DNA of 64,000 nucleotides, taken from positions 62,001-126,000 of the forward strand of contig JAUCBJ010005741.1 in assembly GCA_032718475.1 (NCBI GenBank), read 5' to 3'. The notes under the pieces were generated by a model that was not told the DNA's origin, did no database searches, and was given only the letters and a program-made list of their open reading frames with translations. Position 1 is the first letter of the stretch, and each line of letters starts with the position of its first letter. Positions 42,901 to 52,033 of the stretch are shown here, in pieces. Both the position numbers and the translations under genes were made by a program. Origin of the DNA: Nemertoderma westbladi (lineage: Eukaryota > Xenacoelomorpha > Nemertodermatida > Nemertodermatidae).

Positions 42901-43652
42901 GCCAACATCAACGGAGAGATTCCCAGCTTACTGTTGGTCCGAGAGTTAATCTCTGCGGTGTGGGCCAAGAGGAGCTTTATGATTCCGTAATAGCCGCCGC
43001 TAGCTGCCAGACTCAGTGGGGTGTAGTCGGACACATTGCGATGTTCCTTGTTGCCGCCCCGCTGTAGCAGAAGGTCTACCACATCTTCACGACCTCCGGA
43101 ACATGCCAGCGACAACGCGGTATCCTTGGTCCGTTCTGATTGGGCCTCCACGTTAGCTCCGGCGTCCAATAGGATCTCTACGATCCGTGCGTGACCAGCC
43201 GTCGCCGCCAACATCAGCGAGGTGAAGCCCTTCTTGTCGCGGTGTTCCATATCGGCGCCGCGCGCCAGCAGCTCCGTTACCAACGATTCGTGACCCCCGG
43301 CGCAGGCCAGCGTCAGCGCGGTGTCATGGTTACTCTCGGTCTGAGCGTCGATCTCTATGGGTTTCTTGTCTCCGGCCACAGCGGGGTTGACGGCGGTGGT
43401 GACCACGTTGGTGGTGAAGGTTAGGGGTTGGGTCTGGGAGGCCGCCTGTTGGCTGGCCGGCGTCTGAACCAGCCCGCTGGTAACGATTGTGGGTGGAGAA
43501 GACGCGCTCATTAGTAGGGCCGCGTTCTCATTATGTTGCATCTGGGCGTAGGATCGACTAGCCAGTTGGAGTTGGTAGTAGTAACTGGTCTGCTCCATTA
43601 GTTGGGTCAGTTGGAGTAGTTTGGCCTGCTCTGATGGAGGTAGTTGGTCAAC
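39903..43652 (-). CDS. mask: ANKHD1/ANKRD17 (mask) last coding exon: second ankyrin block and KH domain
   Basis: Begins after a clear acceptor (CCACGCCACAG) at 43653 in phase 0, with VDQLPPSEQAKLLQLTQLMEQ. Ten ankyrin repeats lie at about 43370-42330 (NHDTALTLACAGGHE, TPLSLAASGGYYGIIKLLL, LTPLMEAASGGYAEVGKVLL). A lysine/glutamate-rich coil follows at 42230-42080. The KH domain at about 41440-41220 reads IIVPCGAISRVIGRAGCNINAI, with an intact GRAG loop. The tail is Pro/Gly/Ser-rich and ends with TAA at 39905-39903. The family is a large scaffold in cytoplasm and nucleus acting in Hippo-Yorkie, receptor tyrosine kinase and JAK-STAT signalling; KH implies RNA or ssDNA binding. In vertebrates this part is split into many exons; here it is a single 3.75-kb exon. 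Confidence 0.96.
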   Translation of the reverse strand, partial: VDQLPPSEQAKLLQLTQLMEQTSYYYQLQLASRSYAQMQHNENAALLMSASSPPTIVTSGLVQTPASQQAASQTQPLTFTTNVVTTAVNPAVAGDKKPIEIDAQTESNHDTALTLACAGGHESLVTELLARGADMEHRDKKGFTSLMLAATAGHARIVEILLDAGANVEAQSERTKDTALSLACSGGREDVVDLLLQRGGNKEHRNVSDYTPLSLAASGGYYGIIKLLLAHTAEINSRTNSKLGISPLMLAAMNGHTNAVKLLLEQGSDINAQIETNKNTALTLACFQGRHEVVSLLVDKRANVEHRAKTGLTPLMEAASGGYAEVGKVLLAKGADVNASPVPSSKDTALTIAADKGHLKFCDLVVSHGANIDVKNKKGCSPLWLAANGGHVDVVQLLVCAKADADTQDNRRVSCLMSAFRKGHTKVVRYLVKHVTQFPSDTECVRYIQTLTSDKDLVKRCHQCMEMIVSAKDRQAAEANKMASILLQQLDAERKLEETRKAAAAKKREKKKARRKKHQKHVDDDLDEDDVIEDDVIDAEPPDRLPNIRVPEPLTSLEPSISQRPPLPRPLVATVITTATTATSIVTMVTTQSSYTVATSHPHGNALPIAAPRGQDGGIQSQLDRKDPKRSKKHSKLSNGSDNTSVTMATSNGPIASSSMEQRHPTSGFGNAMKPIKVSTSSHYREGRGGRGGWPSAPTTPNSGAQSPKKPSSAVSTPKKPEEDDKWTPVVRSRATGVSRSSKMIIVPCGAISRVIGRAGCNINAIREYSGAHIEVEKQRTDQTERSITIKGGTEPTRIADKLIEALMQNPDKEIKEIIADAKVGKHGVYHHHNAVENGGISSVSAATVASPQPTSGAKIAVIPPRISHRRTESGGAASTATMRPPGVVTGHPGGSPAGLAWGLPPSRPATSSRPTATVAGTVIASVPAPSSCYTLGSPVDQRSVIFTSVHSGIVTAQTLVSPATVTSLHSTSVSYPRMPPGLGDGHSVDTFSSFLDQIGEPRAWRLGASGLPQPSSTPGAASNYCGGIISGDMFSSPQPRGFADTFPGYGAPPTNGTQYSDYTPQTSGYSAGGMSPEYSKYRGHRSFYANPSDIPSELPADCGADGGYFGPPTPEPSTSVFLDTSGLPRPIGTERAQRNRNEQQRPPSLWGDWGVDPSMGGSPDIGGLPAFILGAGGRDAIPMGQFPPAAMGQKMVGVPALLFSSPSPAHLGAGGASHNRAPGGLPPGQWVNQPPDEKPPTTLWSHAM

Positions 43653-44237
43653 CTGTGGCGTGGGGATAGTATAAACGAGATATAGAAATACAGACCTAAA
43701 ATTGTATATAATTGAATAAAGAATTAATTATATTTATATTTTTGCTATATTATATCTTACTGTATGTACGTGATACCGGATCTCGGTGTAATAAAATTAA
43801 TATATATTATATAATAATAAATTAATATAACTGATGAGATTAAAAATAATGTAAATAAGAATGATTTGTTTTCGAAACTAAGTTAAGACTTTACTATACT
43901 ACTACTCGGTCGACCAAACTCGGAAAAGTGGAAATGAGATCCTCCAAGGCTTCCCGATTTTCCATAGTTGTCGCAATTTCGTTTCACCCACGTCTAATAT
44001 CCCTTTCAAGCTGGTCTATATAAGTTATATGTCCGTCGTCCACGGCTACGCTTTCCTTGTGTTGGTTGCCAAAAAATATGACCTTGTCTTTACTTCTTCA
44101 GCAGTGCCGACTGAATCTTAATCTGCGTTCACGGATGATAGTTGATACAGGCGATACTGTACCATAAAGCTCCGCGTTTGTCATACATGTGTTGTCTCCA
44201 GCTGATATTTAGGGCTGCCCTTACTAGTCTTGTGTAG

Positions 44238-44920
44238 CAACCATGAGTAGCACGTGGATGACTTCATGTACTTGGGATCATGAATCAGAAAGTCAGGTGA
44301 AGACCGTCGGATACGTAAGGGGAAGGTATGGGCAGCGTTAAAAAGTCTGTTCAGGATTTGGAAGTCCCATAGAAAAACGGAACCTTAAGGTTCGATTATT
44401 TATGGCTGTAGTGGTACCACCGGTACTCTTATATGGAAGTCCATGCCAGGCTCTAACTGCAGAAGATACCAAATCTCTGGATGGCACTTTCACAAGAATG
44501 CTGCGCCGGGTTCATTGTGTCAAGTACAATGAACACATCTCCAATCAGACTCTATACCACAATGGAGGTGTTCAATTAGTCTCCCCTAGCTTGACACTTG
44601 AACGACACCGCCTCAAATTAGCAGGACATTGCTTTCGCCGCGAAGACCAGCCAGTGCATAATCTTGTGCTTTGGCGACATCATGGAGCGAATAAGCATGG
44701 TGGACGACAGCCCATGACTTCCTTGAAACGCATCTTAAAGGACACTGGCCTTGAAAATGGGGATGATCTAGCAAATGTCATGGGTGATAGGGAGTTGTGG
44801 CGGCGCAATTGTGTCGACAAGCCGGCACAGCATTCTTAATATATAATATGTAATATATATATAATGCAGCTGCAACGCAGCATGCCGATAGTAGTAGTAT
44901 TAGCAACCATGAATTCGTTG
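44238..44920 (+). mobile_element. LINE 3' fragment, same family as in the BEL/Pao pol
   Basis: From about 44250 the translation matches the C-terminal half of the LINE at 14268-15799 (MLRRVHCVKYN, LAGHCFRREDQPVHNLVLW). It runs on to a stop at 44839, so it supplies the family's true C-terminus (LKRILKDTG then about 30 more residues). After the stop comes an AT-rich 3' UTR with ATGCAGCTGCAACGCAGCATGC. There are frame breaks upstream of 44402. Confidence 0.85.
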
Positions 44921-44924
44921 TTCA

Positions 44925-45480
44925 AGTGATTTCGTCAGTGTCCAGGCCTCATCCCCGTATAAAAGTACACTTTCCACTGTGACTCGTAAGAACTTAGTCT
45001 TCAATTGCCTGGAGTGGTCTGATACCCAGATGGTATCCATTTTTTATAGAACTACTCATGCTTTGCTTTCCTAAATTATTTTGCTCACTCTATCCATGGC
45101 CTAAGGTACTGGAAGTGGTCAACTGTAGAAGATGCGCATCTGCTAGCGTATTAGAGAGCAGGGCGATGTCATCCGCAAAGTCGGTGTTTGTGACTGTAGT
45201 TGCCGGATGTCTACTACTTCTGCGTTCTCGAAGTGTGAATCCCAGATCTTCACCCTTTGTGGCCGTCCTCATTGCGTAATCTAGCACAATTACAAATAGT
45301 AATGGTGCTAATGTGTCACCTTGCAGTATGCCAGCCAGGATTGAGAAGAATTCAGTTTCACATCTGGTGAGAGTACCTGCGCTTCTGTGTCACAATATAA
45401 TAATCCAATGCCAGCGACAATTACTTCTGGTATTCCATAAACTTTCAGGATTTCCAGCATTTTACCTCTAAGACTTTAAC
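44925..45480 (-). mobile_element. Second LINE RT fragment, opposite strand
   Basis: On the minus strand the catalytic block TDFADDIALLSN is at about 45200-45160, preceded by an LQGDTLAP-like block near 45330 and LDYAMRTATKG near 45280. It is a different LINE subfamily from the copy next door. Several frame breaks; non-functional. Confidence 0.75.
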
Positions 45481-45570
45481 TCTTTACTTATCTTTGAAAG
45501 ACATACTTTAGAGTACATGCCACCAAATATTTATCTCTAAGTTAACAGAAACAAAAGGTCAGAAAGTCTT

Positions 45571-48500
45571 CTGGAGTGTTAAGGTAGTGGCTACCTCATC
45601 CCCTTCCGGACTGTTACGGTAGTGGCTACCTCACCCACTTCCGGACTGTTACGGTAGTGGCTACCTCATCCCCCTTCCGGACTGTTACGGTAGTGGCTAC
45701 CTCATCCCCCTTCCAGACTGTTACGGTCGTGGCTACCTCATCCCCCTTCCGGACTGTTACGGTAGTGGCTACCTCATCCCCCTTCCGGACTGTTACGGTA
45801 GTGGCTACCTCACCCCCCTTCCGGACTGTTACGGTAGTGGCTACCTCACCCCCCTTCCGGACTGTTACGGTAGTGGCTACCTCACTCCCCTTCAGGACTG
45901 TTACGGTAGTGGGTACCTCATCCCCCTTCCAGACTGTTACGGTAGTGGCTACCTCACCCCCCTTCCGGACTGTTACGGTAGTGGCTACCTCATCCCCCTT
46001 CCGGACTGTTACGGTAGTGGCTACCTCACTCCCCTTCAGGACTGTTACGGTAGTGGGTACCTCACCCCCCTTCCGGACTGTTACGGTAGTGGCTACCTCA
46101 CCCCCCTTCCGGACTGTTACGGTAGTGGCTACCTCATCCCCCTTCCGGACTGTTACGGTAGTGGCTACCTCACTCCCCTTCAGGACTGTTACGGTAGTGG
46201 GTACCTCACCCCCCTTCCGGACTGTTACGGTAGTGGCTACCTCACCCCCCTTCCGGACTGTTACGGTAGTGGGTACCTCATCCCCCTTCAGGACTGTTAC
46301 GGTAGTGGGTACCTCACCCCCCTTCCGGACTGTTACGGTAGTGGCTACCTCACCCCCCTTCCGGACTGTTACGGTAGTGGGTACCTCATCCCCCTTCAGG
46401 ACTGTTACGGTAGTGGGTACCTCATCCCCCTTCCGGACTGATACGGTAGTGGCTACCTCACTCCCCTTCAGGACTGTTACGGTAGTGGGTACCTCATCCC
46501 CCTTCCGGACTGTTACGGTAGTGGCTACCTCATCCCCCTTCAGGACTGTTACGGTAGTGGCTACCTCATCCCCCTTCAGGACTGTTACGGTAGTAGCTAC
46601 CTCATCCCCCTTCAGGACTGTTACGGTAGTGGCTACCTCATCCCCCTTCAGGACTGTTACGGTAGTGGCTACCTCATCCCCCTTCAGGACTGTTACGGTA
46701 GTGGCTACCTCATCCCCCTTCAGGACTGTTACGGTAGTAGCTACCTCATCCCCCTTCAGGACTGTTACGGTAGTGGCTACCTCATCCCCCTTCCGGACTG
46801 TTACGGTAGTGGCTACCTCATCCCCCTTCCGGACTGTTACGGTAGTGGGTACCTCATCCCCCTTCCGGACTGTTACGGTAGTGGCTACCTCATCCCCCTT
46901 CCGGACTGTTACGGTAGTGGCTACCTCATCCCCCTTCCGGACTGTTACGGTAGTGGCTACCTCACTCCCCTTCAGGACTGTTACGGTAGTGGGTACCTCA
47001 CCCCCCTTCCGGACTGTTACGGTAGTGGCTACCTCACCCCCCTTCCGGACTGTTACGGTAGTGGGTACCTCATCCCCCTTCAGGACTGTTACGGTAGTGG
47101 GTACCTCACCCCCCTTCCGGACTGTTACGGTAGTGGCTACCTCACCCCCCTTCCGGACTGTTACGGTAGTGGGTACCTCATCCCCCTTCAGGACTGTTAC
47201 GGTAGTGGGTACCTCATCCCCCTTCCGGACTGATACGGTAGTGGCTACCTCACTCCCCTTCAGGACTGTTACGGTAGTGGGTACCTCATCCCCCTTCCGG
47301 ACTGTTACGGTAGTGGCTACCTCATCCCCCTTCAGGACTGTTACGGTAGTGGCTACCTCATCCCCCTTCAGGACTGTTACGGTAGTAGCTACCTCATCCC
47401 CCTTCAGGACTGTTACGGTAGTGGCTACCTCATCCCCCTTCCGGACTGTTACGGTAGTGGCTACCTCATCCCCCTTCCGGACTGTTACGGTAGTGGGTAC
47501 CTCATCCCCCTTCCGGACTGTTACGGTAGTGGCTACCTCATCCCCCTTCCGGACTGTTACGGTAGTGGCTACCTCATCCCCCTTCCAGACTGTTACGGTC
47601 GTGGCTACCTCATCCCCCTTCCGGACTGTTACGGTAGTGGCTACCTCATCCCCCTTCCGGACTGTTACGGTAGTGGCTACCTCATCCCCCTTCCAGACTG
47701 TTACGGTCGTGGCTACCTCATCCCCCTTCCGGACTGTTACCGTGGTAGTGGCTACCTCATCCCCCTTCCGGACTGTTACGGTAGTGGCTACCTCACTCCC
47801 CTTCAGGACTGTTACGGTAGTGGGTACCTCATCCCCCTTCCGGACTGTTACGGTAGTGGCTACCTCATCCCCCTTCCGGACTGTTACGGTAGTGGCTACC
47901 TCATCCCCCTTCCGGACTGTTACGGTAGTGGCTAACTCATCCCCCTTCCGGACTGTTACGGTAGTGGCTACCTCACCCCCCTTCCGGACTGTTACGGTAG
48001 TGGCTACCTCACCTCCCTTCCGGACTGTTACGGTAGTGGCTACCTCACCCCCCTTCCGGACTGTTACGGTAGTGGCTACCTCACCCCCCTTCCGGACTGT
48101 TACGGTAGTGGCTACCTCACCCCCCTTCCGGACTGATACGGTAGTGGCTACCTCACCCACTTCCGGACTGTTACGGTAGTGGCTACCTCATCCCCCTTCC
48201 GGACTGTTACGGTAGTGGCTACCTCATCCCCCTTCCGGACTGTTACGGTAGTGGCTACCTCATCCCCCTTCCGGACTGTTACGGTAGTGGCTACCTCATC
48301 CCCCTTCCGGACTGTTACCGTAGTGGCTACCTCACTCCCCTTCAGGACTGTTACGGTAGTGGCTACCTCATCGCCCTTCCGGACTGTTACGGTAGTGGCT
48401 ACCTCACCCACTTCCGGACTGTTACGGTAGTGGCTACCTCATCCCCCTTACGGACTGTTACGGTAGTGGCTACCTCATCCCCCTTCCGGACTGTTACCGT

Positions 48501-48958
48501 GGTAGTGGCTACCTCATCCCCCTTCCGGACTGTTACGGTAGTGGGTACCTCATCCCCCTTCCGGACTGTTACGGTAGTGGCTACCTCATCCCCCTTCCGG
48601 ACTGTTACCGTGGTAGTGGCTACCTCACTCCCCTTCAGGACTGTTACGGTAGTGGGTACCTCATCCCCCTTCCGGACTGTTACGGTAGTGGCTACCTCAT
48701 CCCCCTTCCGGACTGTTACGGTAGTGGCTACCTCATCACCCTTCCGGACTGTTACGGTAGTGGCTACCTCACTCCCCTTCAGGACTGTTACGGTAGTGGC
48801 TACCTCATCCCCCTTCCGGACTGTTACGGTAGTGGCTACCTCATCCCCCTTCCGGACTGTTACGGTAGTGGCTACCTCATCCCCCTTCCGGATTGTTACG
48901 GTAGTGGCTACCTCATCCCCCTTCCGGACTGTTACGGTAGTGGCTACCTCACTCCCCT
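45571..48958. repeat. 36-bp minisatellite, about 94 copies, next to a splice site
   Basis: The unit CCGGACTGTTACGGTAGTGG-CTACCTCATCCCCCTT (36 bp) is repeated for 3.4 kb. Variant units (CAGGACTG, GGGTACC, CTCACTCC, GTAGTAGC) are arranged in a higher-order repeat of 792 bp, exactly 22 units: the rare ACTGATACGG variant is at 46438 and again at 47230. Because 36 is a multiple of three, both strands are open for more than 840 codons (12-residue period VRKGDEVATTVT); I do not regard these as proteins. The array ends 12 bp from the exon donor at 48970. Confidence 0.95.
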
Positions 48959-48970
48959 CACTCTGCTTAC

Positions 48971-49981
48971 CTGCTTCTGTAGAATCGCAGTGAGTTCGTT
49001 GTGTGGTAGATTGCGGATTGTTTGTAGGGTTGCTTCGGAAACAACATCGGCGCTTAGTTCGGGGGCCGGCTGCTGGTTGTTGTGCAGCATGGCGCAGAGC
49101 TCTGATTGGCTGAGGTTGTTGAGCGTCTGTAGAGTAGCTTCGGTGAGGATCTGCGCTGCTTCCGGACTCAGAGGAATATTCGCGGTCATCGCCATGTGCT
49201 GCTGCTGTTGTTGCTGCTGCAGCAACTCGGCCGCCGCCAAAGCCTGCAGATTACCGCCGTTTCGTCCGGCATCCCACCCCGTCTGCACTTTGCTGCCGCC
49301 GACCTGCACTTTGCCAACATCAGTATTAATTTTTCCGCCACCGGCCGCCAGTTTGCCGCCTTCGGCCAGCACTTTTCCGCCATCGGCCTGAACAATGCCG
49401 CCATCGGCCTGCACTTTGCCGCCATCGGCCGCCACTTTGCCGCCATCGGCATGCACATAGGCCTGCGCATACGAATGGTTCCGCTCTTGCAACTCCTTCT
49501 CAACCCGCTGCAATTCGTCCAGGATTTCCTGCTTTCGCTGCAACTTATCCTCCTTATTGCTCTTTACTTTCTCCTTATTGGCTGATTTCCCGTCACTTTC
49601 TTCGCACTCTGATTGGCTGGAAGGGCGCGGCGGGGCGCGGGGTGCCGCAATGTTAATTAACTCTTGGTATTTTTGGTTCATGATGGCTGTGTGGCTGAAC
49701 GCTGAGTATTGGTTGGCTGCATAATGCTGCTGGGTCTGGTCTGGCAGCAGATTGGGGGCGTATAGCTGCTGGGACTGGTCTGGTAGCAGGTTGGCGGCGA
49801 GATGGAGAGGGTATATGAGCGAGCCCCCCGTCGACCCTGGGGGTAGAGAACCAGGCGGGTTGGTGTAGAGAGGAAGTTGTGTCGCGTCGTACATGGACTC
49901 TGGCGGGACCGAGCCTGGGGTTGCCATTCGCGTGTCGCAGCGCTCGCACTTGTGCTCGGACGTTACTGACTGGGCGTCAAC
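48971..49981 (-). CDS. mask: ANKHD1/ANKRD17 (mask) middle exon: inter-ankyrin linker
   Basis: Bounded by acceptor TTTTTCTCAG (49982) and donor CAG|GTAAGC (48970), both phase 0; 337 codons. It starts VDAQSVTSEHKCERCDTR, which has a CxxC. Then come a Gln/Tyr/Leu-rich region with LLPDQSQQ repeats, a charged coil (KQEILDELQRVEKELQERN), a heptad repeat ADGGKVQ at about 49452-49262, a short polyglutamine run, and two similar helices with EATLQTLNNLSQSELCAML and EATLQTIRNLPHNELTAIL. In the family this segment links the two ankyrin blocks and is poorly conserved apart from the coil. The heptad expansion looks lineage-specific. Confidence 0.9.
49262..49452 (-). repeat. In-frame 21-bp (7-residue) coding repeat in the ANKHD1-like gene
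   Basis: About eight units of the form ADGGKVQ, ADGGIVQ, ADGGKVL, AEGGKLA, AGGGKIN, TDVGKVQ, VGGSKVQ. The first units are nearly identical in DNA (GCCATCGGCC), and decay grows towards the C-terminal side, so it expanded recently at one end. Confidence 0.85.
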
Positions 49982-50435
49982 CTGAGAAAAATATAAATGT
50001 TGATGAAAGATAGTGAGTAGATTCTGAGATGCGGATATAATTATTATTCAAAGTAAAACGTTAATAAATAATAAACATTACCCTTTCTAACTGCGTTTTG
50101 TATTGAACCGAATTGAGTTCCACGGCAGGCTTTTCTAACCAAAACAATAAACTAAATTTAGGAACATAGTTTACAGTAAATGTTTTACTTCTATGCACCA
50201 ATTTTTCAATATTAATTTAATAAAGGAAGACTGAAACGATACCGTAATTGCAATGTATGGCCCCCCTCACACGGAGCAACTTGTTTCTGCAACTTGTTTC
50301 CGAAACTTGTTCTGTGTGTGAGGACTCCAGCAACAAGTTTCTGCAACTTGTTTCCGCAACTTATTTCTCAGTGTGAGGGAGTCCAGCAACAAGTTGCTGG
50401 AAGTCTAGTATTTGCTATTTCATTTTATGAAAATG

Positions 50436-51149
50436 TTCTAGAACATGTTAGCTATCCATAAATATATATATATATGTTCTAGAAAAAATAGTTTTTGTTC
50501 TAGAACAATTTAAAAAAAAATTAAAAAAATTAATGTACTATTTTTATTTTTTAATAATGTTCTAGAACGTGTTAGCTATTCAGAACTAGAAAAAAAAAGT
50601 TCTAGAACAAATAGTTTTTGTTCTAGAACAGTTCAAAAATAATTTTTTTTAAATTTTATTTAGAATTTGTTTCATATAATTTTTAATCGTTGCTGGCAAG
50701 ATGGGTTTGGGGGGGGGGGGGGGGGTTAGCTAGTACTTTTTTAATTAAAATCTTAATTAAAATTAACAAAATTCACTGTATTGAAGGCATTACTGTATAT
50801 ACAGAAATTAATGATAGGCCTATGCTTAGAATACTTAGGCCTATACTGTATAATATTTATTATTTAGAGGACAGCGGGTAATATTTTCTGATCAAATCCA
50901 ACAGAGCAGAAAATGGGAATTCTTTGTGTAGAAGCTTTCCAACGAAACTCAGCTAGTTGTTGGGCGAAAGTCAAATCTTAGCTATAGAAATTCGATTATT
51001 CTAGAAAATTCAATTTCCTTGACATCAAATAAAACATAACTAACAAAAAATAAAATTTGTAAGCTTTTTTTAAAATTTGTTCTAGAACAAAAAATATTTT
51101 TTCTAGAACATTTTATTATTTTTTTTCAAATGTATCTCATGTTCTAGAA
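50436..51149. repeat. Cluster of nine TTCTAGAA palindromes
   Basis: Exact TTCTAGAA at 50436, 50477, 50498, 50560, 50600, 50621, 51080, 51101 and 51142, mostly within GTTCTAGAAC, set in A/T-rich sequence. Pairs face each other across short spacers. The word equals two inverted heat-shock-element half sites, but a repeat origin is equally possible. Confidence 0.7.
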
Positions 51150-51230
51150 CATTTCATAAAAATAAATAGCAAAAACTAGCTAGTAAAAAAAATTTGAGGG
51201 GGATGTACCTATAACACACTAGACTAAAAT

Positions 51231-51555
51231 GGGCGGAACTATAGTATAAGTACAAAATGTAGCCACGGGTGGAACTATAAGAACAAAATGTAGCCACGGG
51301 CGGAACTATGAGAACAAAATGTAGCCACGGGCGCAACTATGAGAACAAAATGTAGCCACTGGCTGAACTATAACAACAAAATGTAGCCACGGGCGGAACT
51401 ATACGAACAAAATGTAGCCACGGGCGGAACTATAAGAATAAAATGTAGCCACGGGCGGAACTATAAGAACAAAATGTAGCCACGTGCGGAACTATAAGAA
51501 TAAAATGTAGCCACGGGCGGAACTATAAGAACAAAATGTAGCCACGTGCGGAACT
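51231..51555. repeat. 31-bp tandem array, about 10.5 copies
   Basis: The unit GGGCGGAACTATAAGAACAA-AATGTAGCCAC is repeated, with GGGTGG, GTGCGG and TATGAG variants. No coding potential across the array. Confidence 0.92.
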
Positions 51556-51713
51556 CCAATCATTTAATTTAAGTACAATTTTTTTACTAGCTAATTAAAT
51601 CTACTAGCTAACAAAAACACTAGTAAACTAAAATTACTCAGATTGAACTAAGGTAAGTATTAGATAGTATTCAACTTCAAAAATTATTTAAAAAATCATA
51701 GTAAAACAATTGG

Positions 51714-51766
51714 TACCACAGAGTAGTTTGCCATGTCGACTCGACATGGCGAACTACTCTGTGGTA
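51714..51766. repeat. 53-nt near-perfect palindrome
   Basis: The arm TACCACAGAGTAGTTTGCCA plus TGTCGA is followed after one base by its reverse complement with a single mismatch (T against G). This gives a 26-bp stem with almost no loop, able to form a cruciform. It lies 270 bp before the start of the nested fibrinogen-like gene. Confidence 0.9.
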
Positions 51767-52033
51767 TCCCTCTGTAAAAAGAACAAAGTTGCTTCAGCTT
51801 TGCTTGCTTGTCTGTCTAACTAGTTTACCAGAACAGTAATTTGTGCCTGTTGCGTTAAATACTGGTGTATCGTATGGTAGATACCGCATTCCGCCGTCTG
51901 CACCATACCGAAAATGCATTTAAATACAAGTTAGAACAGCTAGCGGCATGTACCGGTGCTGCAAGCAACTGCTAATGCTACAAAAATTGGGCACCAAGGC
52001 CGGCCAAACGTACTGAAACAACGACGTATAATT

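Larger units (their letters stand above)
43653..48970 (-). other. Intron of the ANKHD1-like gene (5.3 kb)
   Basis: Phase 0, CAG|GTAAGC donor at 48970 and CACAG acceptor at 43653. It contains the 36-bp array and two LINE fragments in opposite orientations; 43670-44230 is A/T-rich with nothing recognised. Confidence 0.9.
49982..52033. other. Intron sequence upstream of the nested gene
   Basis: Part of the 10.5-kb intron 49982-60475. It contains a repeat-rich block with GCAACTTGTTTC words (50260-50405), the TTCTAGAA cluster, a G run at 50708-50726, the 31-bp array and the 53-nt palindrome. No further gene is recognised. Confidence 0.5.

Noticed and set aside
45626-48179. Open frames of more than 840 codons on both strands in the 36-bp array
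   Set aside because: The unit is a multiple of three without stop codons, so every register stays open. The array lies in an intron of the ankyrin gene and the frame from the exon closes after nine codons.
51714-51766. microRNA precursor
   Set aside because: The stem is almost perfect with a loop of about one base, unlike a Dicer/Drosha substrate; a cruciform-type palindrome is more likely.
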